From JBFXAN01 sp050184225 (GTDB taxonomy: Bacteria > Chloroflexota > Dehalococcoidia > CAUJGQ01): DNA of 25,473 nt. Of this stretch, positions 20,749-25,473 are shown piece after piece (position 1 is the stretch's first letter; the number at the start of each line of letters is the position of its first letter). A program made the position numbers and the translations under genes. Below the pieces are notes generated by a model that saw only the letters and a program-made list of their open reading frames with translations, was not told the origin of the DNA and made no database searches. The stretch covers positions 1-25,473 of the forward strand of contig JBFXAN010000087.1 in NCBI GenBank assembly GCA_050184225.1. The letters run 5' to 3'.

Positions 20749-21476
20749 TCGAGATCGGCGGCGTCAACGTGCTGGTCGCCTTCGTCGCGGGACTGGTCTC
20801 CTGCATCTCACCATGCGTCCTGCCGCTCGCGCCGGTCTATATCGGCAACCTCGCCGGCGGCTCGGTGGGCGCGGTCGGCGTCGTCGACCGGCGCGCACCG
20901 CTGCTCCACGGCCTGTCGTTCATGCTCGGCTTCATCCTCCTCTTCACCGTCCTCGGCGCATCGGTTGGTCTGATCGGTTATGTCCTCCAAGACTACATCC
21001 GCCTGTTGGAGCGGGCCGGCGGCATCTTCCTGATCGCGATGGGACTGCACATGACCGGCGTCGTCCAGTTCACCGCCCTCTATCGCGGCATCGGCCTCGA
21101 CTGGGACCAGCGCCTCGCCCCCGGCTACCTCCGTTCCTTCCTCGCCGGCATGTTCATCTCCGCCGGCTGGCTGCCCTGCGTCGGCCCGACGCTGGGCGCG
21201 ATCCTCACCCTGGCCGTCACATCGGGCCAGGCGCTCGCGGGCGGCAGCCTGCTGCTCGTCTACTCCCTCGGCCTCGCCGTACCGTTCGTCGGCCTCGGCC
21301 TTGCCATGTCGCGCACCCCGGCGCTGCTCCGCTGGATGAACCGCCACCACACCGCGATCAGCGTCGCCTCCGGCGCCGTCATGATCGTCATCGGTATCCT
21401 CCTCTTCACCGGCATGCTCACCCGCCTCAACACCTACTTCGGCTTCGCCGACTCGGGACTCGGCGCCAAAATCTAA
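20745..21476 (+). CDS. CcdA-type cytochrome c biogenesis / thiol-disulfide transporter
   Basis: This 243-residue membrane protein is of the CcdA/DsbD type, moving reducing equivalents from cytoplasmic thioredoxin across the membrane. Six spans are visible. The first carries GLVSCISPCVLPLAPVYIGN (Cys20, Cys24) and the fourth carries SAGWLPCVGPTLGAILTLA (Cys145), the paired transmembrane Cys-Pro motifs that define the family. The start ATG 20745 overlaps the previous stop (ATGA), with GGGAGG 6 bases upstream. Being last in the MerR-led operon, it may reduce an exported Cys protein or deliver electrons for metal detoxification rather than cytochrome c maturation. No TlpA/thioredoxin partner or cytochrome gene is adjacent. 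Confidence 0.9.
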   Translation: MIEIGGVNVLVAFVAGLVSCISPCVLPLAPVYIGNLAGGSVGAVGVVDRRAPLLHGLSFMLGFILLFTVLGASVGLIGYVLQDYIRLLERAGGIFLIAMGLHMTGVVQFTALYRGIGLDWDQRLAPGYLRSFLAGMFISAGWLPCVGPTLGAILTLAVTSGQALAGGSLLLVYSLGLAVPFVGLGLAMSRTPALLRWMNRHHTAISVASGAVMIVIGILLFTGMLTRLNTYFGFADSGLGAKI

Positions 21477-21487
21477 CCGGAACGTTC

Positions 21488-21540
21488 ACCACCAAGGCGC
21501 CAATGCACCAAGTCTTTTGCTCTCTTGGTGTCTTGGCGGT
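21488..21540. repeat. CACCAAG-type imperfect inverted repeat after the MerR operon
   Basis: ACCACCAAGGCGCCAATG and CACCAAG on the left pair imperfectly with CTTGGTG and CTTGGCGGT on the right. The core CACCAAG (21506-21512) / CTTGGTG (21524-21530) stem has an 11-base loop. The left side also reads as 8-bp units (CACCAAGG, CGCCAATG, CACCAAGT). It begins 11 bases after the ccdA-like stop and could also end transcription of the operon, although no T-run follows. Confidence 0.55.
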
Positions 21541-21650
21541 AAACGTCATCCTCGCCTCATACCTCGCGCCAGCCGCCGCGGCGTGCGTCGCGGGCCCGTC
21601 CGCCATCTGCTATCGTGTCCGACAACCCCACCGCCTGGACGGAGGCCGGT

Positions 21651-22487
21651 ATGCCCGTCATCCGCACCGCCGACAACGACACCTTCTACCTGGACGAGGG
21701 TACCGGTGAGCCGGTCGTCTTCGTCCACGGTCACACGCTTACTCACCACATGTGGGATGCCCAGGTCGCGCCACTGCTCGCCGCCGGCTACCGGGTGCTG
21801 CGCTATGACCTGCGCGGCCATGGCCAGAGCGGCGCCCCGCTCGTCGGCTACACCCCCGAGGACCTCGCTGCCGACCTCAAGACACTACTAGACGCACGCG
21901 GCATCGCTCAGGCGCATGTGGTGGGCCTCTCGCGGAGTGGTGGAGTGACGCTCGCCTTCGCGCTGGCGTATCCGGCGGCAACGCGCACGATCACGCTCAT
22001 CGACAGCGTTCTGCCTGGCTATCCCTTTTCGGATGCGATCCGGGCGACCTTGCGCACGCACGCCGAGCACTTCGCGGCGGGCGGCAAGGCGGCGTTCTTG
22101 GCATCGTGGCTAACGGACGATCTGTTCGTCCCGGCCTGCCGCGACCCCGCGCTGGCGGCCGCCTTGGCAGACATCGTCCAGGGGTATGCCGCCGTGGAGA
22201 TGAGTCCAGTGGCGATCACCGCAATGCGGGAACACGCGGCGACCCGGCCGTCGGTCCCGCCGGTCGCGGAGCGGCTGGCTGAGATCGACATTCCCGCGTT
22301 GGTGATCGTCGGCGCGCTGGACGTCCCCGACTTTCAGGCGATGGCGGCGGAGCTGGTGGCGACGTTGCCGCGGGCACAGAAGCTCGTAGTGGCGGATGCA
22401 GGCCACATGGCGAACATGGAGCAGCCCGCCGTGGTGAACGACGCCCTGCTCCGGTTCCTGCGCGACCACGCCCGACGCGTTCATTAG
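21651..22487 (+). CDS. Alpha/beta hydrolase
   Basis: This 278-residue protein has the alpha/beta-hydrolase_1 fold, closest in style to 3-oxoadipate enol-lactonase and related esterases. The oxyanion-hole strand is VVFVHGHTLTHHMW (about 22-35), followed by RYDLRGHGQS. The nucleophile elbow is VVGLSRSGGVT (Ser94), where the last Gly of GxSxG is replaced by Ser. The acid is in VGALDVPD (about 220-225) and the base His is in DAGHMANMEQP (about 250). All triad residues are present. There is no signal peptide. ATG 21651 has GGAGG 6 bases upstream, whereas the GTG at 21615 lacks one. It stands alone, with a repeat upstream and a convergent Clp-N gene downstream. Confidence 0.88.
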   Translation: MPVIRTADNDTFYLDEGTGEPVVFVHGHTLTHHMWDAQVAPLLAAGYRVLRYDLRGHGQSGAPLVGYTPEDLAADLKTLLDARGIAQAHVVGLSRSGGVTLAFALAYPAATRTITLIDSVLPGYPFSDAIRATLRTHAEHFAAGGKAAFLASWLTDDLFVPACRDPALAAALADIVQGYAAVEMSPVAITAMREHAATRPSVPPVAERLAEIDIPALVIVGALDVPDFQAMAAELVATLPRAQKLVVADAGHMANMEQPAVVNDALLRFLRDHARRVH

Positions 22488-22546
22488 AGACCGCAGCGCC
22501 GTGGCCGTCCACCGACCACTACCTTGCCGCCATGAGGCGCGTGGCG

Positions 22547-23263
22547 CTACACCAACACCAGTTGCCGCTCGCCGTGTACGTCGCGCACGATGAGCGCGGC
22601 ATCCGGCGTCTCTTGCATGTCAGTGACCAGCAAGCCCAGGCGGATAAAGCGGCGGAGAACTTCCTGGACGGTAGCGTCCTGACGGTCGGCGAGCTGTTGC
22701 ACCGCGAGGAACAGGTCGTTCGGGAGCACAAGCTGGTAGCGCCGCAACCACGGCTCCGCCTCGGCCCGGCCAGCGAGCACGCCGACAACGGCGTCGCGGG
22801 CGGCGTCGCGTGCGATACCCAGGAGCGTGAGCAGGTCTGAGCCGATTTCGGTGCCCTCGCGCAGGATGCCGAGGAACAAGTGGCCGGTACCAATGTGGTA
22901 ATGATTGAGCCGGCGCGCCTCATCGATGGCCAGATTGAGTGCCTTCTGGAGCCGTGGGGTGACCGGCAGCGGTGCCGGTTCGGTCCCGATCGCTGCCGGG
23001 AGGGCCGGTGACGCTCCACGGCCCACCATCTGCACCACCGCCGCCCGCACGCGCTCGCTCGTCGCGCCAAGAGCAGTCAGAGCGCGGGCAGCCGTGCTCG
23101 TCGCGTCAGTGACCAGACCGATCAGGAGATGTTCCTGCCCGATGTAGTTGTGTTCGAAGGCCCGTGCCTCAATGACTTGGAAGTCGGAGTGTGTCAAGCC
23201 CCAGCGCTGCGCATGACACGACCGGATTGCTTCGGGCGTGGCATACCCCAAACAATGAGGCAT
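22547..23263 (-). CDS. Stand-alone Clp N-domain protein with a C-terminal ribbon-helix-helix-like domain
   Basis: This protein of about 238 residues carries a double Clp N-terminal repeat. Repeat 1 (about 25-85) contains EARAFEHNYIGQEHLLIGLV; repeat 2 (about 103-165) contains EARRLNHYHIGTGHLFLGIL. There is no AAA+ ATPase module, so it may act as a substrate adaptor or decoy for a Clp chaperone. At about 177-213, LPNDLFLAVQQLADRQDATV and QEVLRRFIRLGLLV match the strand-helix-helix pattern of RHH DNA-binding proteins. The tail ends in beta-like RDVHGERQLVLV. This combination is unusual. The start is uncertain: ATG 23263 keeps the domain intact; upstream in-frame ATGs at 23326 and 23389 would overlap the divergent gene at 23282. 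No ribosome binding site is obvious. Confidence 0.75.
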   Translation of the reverse strand: MPHCLGYATPEAIRSCHAQRWGLTHSDFQVIEARAFEHNYIGQEHLLIGLVTDATSTAARALTALGATSERVRAAVVQMVGRGASPALPAAIGTEPAPLPVTPRLQKALNLAIDEARRLNHYHIGTGHLFLGILREGTEIGSDLLTLLGIARDAARDAVVGVLAGRAEAEPWLRRYQLVLPNDLFLAVQQLADRQDATVQEVLRRFIRLGLLVTDMQETPDAALIVRDVHGERQLVLV

Positions 23264-23281
23264 TGCCACTGGGAGCCTTTC

Positions 23282-24112
23282 ATGGGAGACGTCGTACGTA
23301 TTCCTCCCGACGACGACGCTCGGCATGCTCTGCTCGGCCTGGGTCGCCACGTCTCCGCTGAACGCGCGGAGAGAGCCGCACGGCTCCACGACTATTTCGA
23401 CCTCCAGATACGGCTCGCGGAGGCTGTGGCCCAGCAGGCAGGACGTCCCTTGTCAGAAACGGTCACGCACGTCACCAATCTGTACCGACGGTGCGGATTC
23501 GGACGCCTCGACGGCGGGTCCATCGCACCCGCCTGGGGAACGTACACCGCAACCTTGCAGTCCCTTGAGACGCATGCGCAACGGGTGGCATGGACGCAAG
23601 CATTCTTCGCCCAGTCGCCGCCGGAGCCGCCGCCGTCACGTGAGCAGCAGTTTGGATGCTTCACCTACGATCCTCCGGATGGCAAGGGCATCGTGCGCAT
23701 TCACTTCATGAACCGAGATACCGATGACATCGGTCCACTCAGCCGATCGAAGATCGAGACGCGAAAGCACGAGTTGAAGGAAATGTTTACCCGTGTTCGG
23801 CTGATGCACGCCGACGCCAAGCAGGTTCGCGGGGCATCCTGGCTCTACCACACTGAGGCGTATCGACGGCTCTTCCCAGCGGTCTACGGTGATTCGCGCG
23901 CGATTCTCGAAGGACGCGCGCAGTTTCAGGGTTCGTCAAGCTGGGGCCAATTTCTCGACAACCGAGAAGGTGTCAAGCCAGCCATACGAGAGCAGTTTCT
24001 ACAGAACCTTGCCAGCCTGAACCTAGACCGCCTGTGGGAAGTGTTCCCGCTGCCAACATACACAACGCGGGCGCCAATCCGGGCTTTCTATGATGCATAT
24101 GGCATCAGGTAG
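23282..24112 (+). CDS. Protein of unknown function, divergent from the Clp-N gene
   Basis: This 276-residue protein is not one I recognise. It is soluble, with no signal peptide or membrane span. The N-terminal third is helical (HVSAERAERAARLHDYFDLQ; LAEAVAQQAGRPLSETVTHV). Its middle has a beta-type core, FTYDPPDGKGIVRIHFMNRD, then a basic helix, LSRSKIETRKHELKEMFTRV, and the phrase GASWLYHTEAYRRLFPAVYG. The C-terminal part has GSSSWGQFLDNREGVKP and ends DAYGIR. GGGAG precedes ATG 23282 by 6 bases, so I reject the longer frame from 23129. Its codon use appears less GC-biased than that of neighbouring genes, which would fit acquisition by transfer. It is read divergently from the Clp-N/RHH gene with about 18 bases between starts, hinting at shared regulation. 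Confidence 0.75.
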   Translation: MGDVVRIPPDDDARHALLGLGRHVSAERAERAARLHDYFDLQIRLAEAVAQQAGRPLSETVTHVTNLYRRCGFGRLDGGSIAPAWGTYTATLQSLETHAQRVAWTQAFFAQSPPEPPPSREQQFGCFTYDPPDGKGIVRIHFMNRDTDDIGPLSRSKIETRKHELKEMFTRVRLMHADAKQVRGASWLYHTEAYRRLFPAVYGDSRAILEGRAQFQGSSSWGQFLDNREGVKPAIREQFLQNLASLNLDRLWEVFPLPTYTTRAPIRAFYDAYGIR

Positions 24113-24188
24113 CCGAAGGTCAGCTTGCAGACAGCAGCCGTCGGAGACCGGCGGTGTACTCGCACAGGGCACATCCCCAGGGAAGTCT

Positions 24189-25379
24189 TTAGATCACCTC
24201 ATCCCGCCGCAGTTGCTCCATCTCCTCCCAGGTGTAGCCCAGCTCGAGTAGCACCTCCTCGGTCTGGTGGCCGAGTTCCGGCGTGTGGCCGGCCGGACCA
24301 GGTGGCGTGCCCGTCATCTGGACGGCGATGCCGGCGGTGCGCAGCGTCCCCAGGTTCGGATGCTCGACCGTCGCCACGTAGCCGTTCGCCGCCAGCTGCG
24401 CCGGCAGATCCTCCCCCTCGACCAGCGCCCGGTAGTCGTTCACCGGTGCCGAGGGCAGATCCTCGCCGGTCAGCCGCTCCATCCACTCAGCCACGCTCCG
24501 CGTCGCGAAGATCGCCTCGAGTGTGTCCTCCAGCTCCTGGGCGTTGTGATGCCGCTCCCACGGCCCGACGAAGCGCGGATCGTCGACCAGCTCGGGATGC
24601 TCCAGCGCGTTGCAGAGCCGCACCCACCGCTTCGGGTCCTGCGCCGCGATCGCCACCCAGCCGTCCGCTGCCTGGTAGTGGCTGTAGAGCGGACTCCGCC
24701 GCCAGCGTTGCCGTCCCTGCTTGCCCGTGTGCAGAAAGCGCGTGATCTGCCGCCCCTGGAACGCGACCATCGAGCCGAGCAGCGACACCTCCACCTTCTG
24801 CCCCTCGCCCGTCCGGTCGCGCGCCACCAGCGCCGAGGCGATGCCGAAGGCGAACATCGTCGCGCTGATCTGGTCGGCGGCGCCCGGCAGCGCCGGCACC
24901 GGATCGTGACCCGGCCCGCCCGCCTGCTCGATCATCAGCCCGCTCACCGCCTGGGCGATGTGGTCGTACCCCGGCCGCTGCGCCAGCGGTCCCTTCGACC
25001 CATACGCCGACGCCGCCGCGTAGATCAGCCGGGAATTGAGCGCCCGCAGCGCCTCATACCCCAGCCCGATCCGGTCCATGTACCCCGGCCGGAAGTTCTC
25101 AACCACGACATCAACCCGCGGCGCCAGCTGCTCGACGATCTTCTTCCCCGCCGGCGTCCGAATATCGAGCGTGATCGACTGCTTCCCCCGATTGTACGAC
25201 TCGAAGTACGCCGAGAAGCCGGACTCATCCCGCTCCGTCTGCCGCCCCCACTCGCCGTCCACCCGCGGCTCTACCTTGAGCACCGTCGCCCCCATATCCG
25301 CCAAGAGCGAGGTCGCATACGGCCCCTGCTGATGCCGGGTAAAGTCGAGCACACGAATCCCACTGAGCGGACCAGTCAC
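24189..25379 (-). CDS. CaiB/BaiF family (class III) CoA transferase
   Basis: This 396-residue protein is a family III CoA transferase, moving CoA between carboxylic acids in the cytoplasm. The N-terminus GPLSGIRVLDFTRHQQGPYA with ADMGATVLKVEP is the family signature; SYNRGKQSITLD and VVVENFRPGYMDRIGLGYE follow. The catalytic Asp is Asp169 in GAADQISATMF, at the same number as in formyl-CoA transferase. The large domain is completed by YSHYQAADGWVAIAA, and the small domain by SAPVNDYRAL. It looks complete and active; the CoA acceptor is unknown. The start is GTG 25379, with AAAGGAG about 7 bases upstream. No acyl-CoA dehydrogenase or similar partner is in the window. Upstream is a 7-bp satellite. 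Confidence 0.92.
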   Translation of the reverse strand: MTGPLSGIRVLDFTRHQQGPYATSLLADMGATVLKVEPRVDGEWGRQTERDESGFSAYFESYNRGKQSITLDIRTPAGKKIVEQLAPRVDVVVENFRPGYMDRIGLGYEALRALNSRLIYAAASAYGSKGPLAQRPGYDHIAQAVSGLMIEQAGGPGHDPVPALPGAADQISATMFAFGIASALVARDRTGEGQKVEVSLLGSMVAFQGRQITRFLHTGKQGRQRWRRSPLYSHYQAADGWVAIAAQDPKRWVRLCNALEHPELVDDPRFVGPWERHHNAQELEDTLEAIFATRSVAEWMERLTGEDLPSAPVNDYRALVEGEDLPAQLAANGYVATVEHPNLGTLRTAGIAVQMTGTPPGPAGHTPELGHQTEEVLLELGYTWEEMEQLRRDEVI

Positions 25380-25411
25380 GGATGGCTCCTTTCAGTCGCC
25401 GGGCAATGGAG

Positions 25412-25446
25412 AATCGGCAATTGGCAGTCGGCAATCGGCAATCGGG
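25412..25446. repeat. 7-bp tandem repeat (AATCGGC type)
   Basis: Five units lie head to tail: AATCGGC, AATTGGC, AGTCGGC, AATCGGC and AATCGGG. They are in the leader region of the CaiB-type gene, about 33 bases upstream of its start. The unit length and TCGG core match the GGGAGTC repeat in dnaA. Confidence 0.8.
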
Positions 25447-25473
25447 CACCTACTCACCGTTGCCAATTAAAAC

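Noticed and set aside
23129..23281. Longer N-terminus for the unknown gene at 23282
   Set aside because: The extra 51 codons overlap the Clp-N coding region antisense and lack a ribosome binding site, while ATG 23282 has GGGAG at good spacing.

Overview
The window is high-GC, densely coded bacterial chromosome. The gene set suggests a Chloroflexota bacterium, perhaps of the Thermomicrobia (Sphaerobacter-like) branch. The clues are a short archaeal/eukaryal-type prolyl-tRNA synthetase ending in Tyr, a GH15 trehalase/glucoamylase-like enzyme, an alkylglycerone-phosphate-synthase-like flavoprotein, CaiB and Uma2 proteins, leaderless-looking promoters, and gaps filled with short palindromic and tandem repeats. 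The placement is an inference from gene content, not a phylogeny.

Layout. 1-377 is the start of a secreted cupredoxin-like gene (minus), cut by the window edge. 747-2513 is an orphan family-5 solute-binding lipoprotein. 2538-3356 is an MBL-fold hydrolase, divergent from a ROK-family protein (3550-4518) that lacks the family's zinc site; a perfect 27-bp inverted repeat lies between them. 4659-6864 holds a Uma2 nuclease-like protein, a doubtful 60-aa ORF, the degraded 3' end of a GNAT acetyltransferase, and an exported HSL-type esterase. dnaA (minus) and proS (plus) diverge from a 480-bp gap built of large palindromes. 10226-15487 is a minus-strand run: FAD oxidase (AGPS-like), APH-fold kinase, GH15 hydrolase and a small membrane protein; the first two and the last two are tightly spaced.

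15602-18537 contains an orphan antitoxin-like ORF, a complete cobalamin-riboswitch unit (promoter, B12 aptamer, intrinsic terminator, cbtB, cbtA), and a HigB toxin / HigA-ImmA antitoxin pair preceded by a 41-bp perfect palindrome. 18656-21476 is a four-gene operon behind a MerR-type promoter with a 19-bp spacer: MerR regulator, 100-aa Cys-Cys protein, membrane-anchored Vgb-like beta-propeller, and CcdA-type thiol transporter. This operon is the best candidate for an undescribed system here.

21651-22487 is an alpha/beta hydrolase. 22547-24112 is a divergent pair: a Clp N-domain protein that appears fused to a ribbon-helix-helix DNA-binding domain, and a protein I do not recognise. A CaiB-type CoA transferase (24189-25379) closes the window. 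I see no tRNA, rRNA, CRISPR array, transposase or prophage gene.
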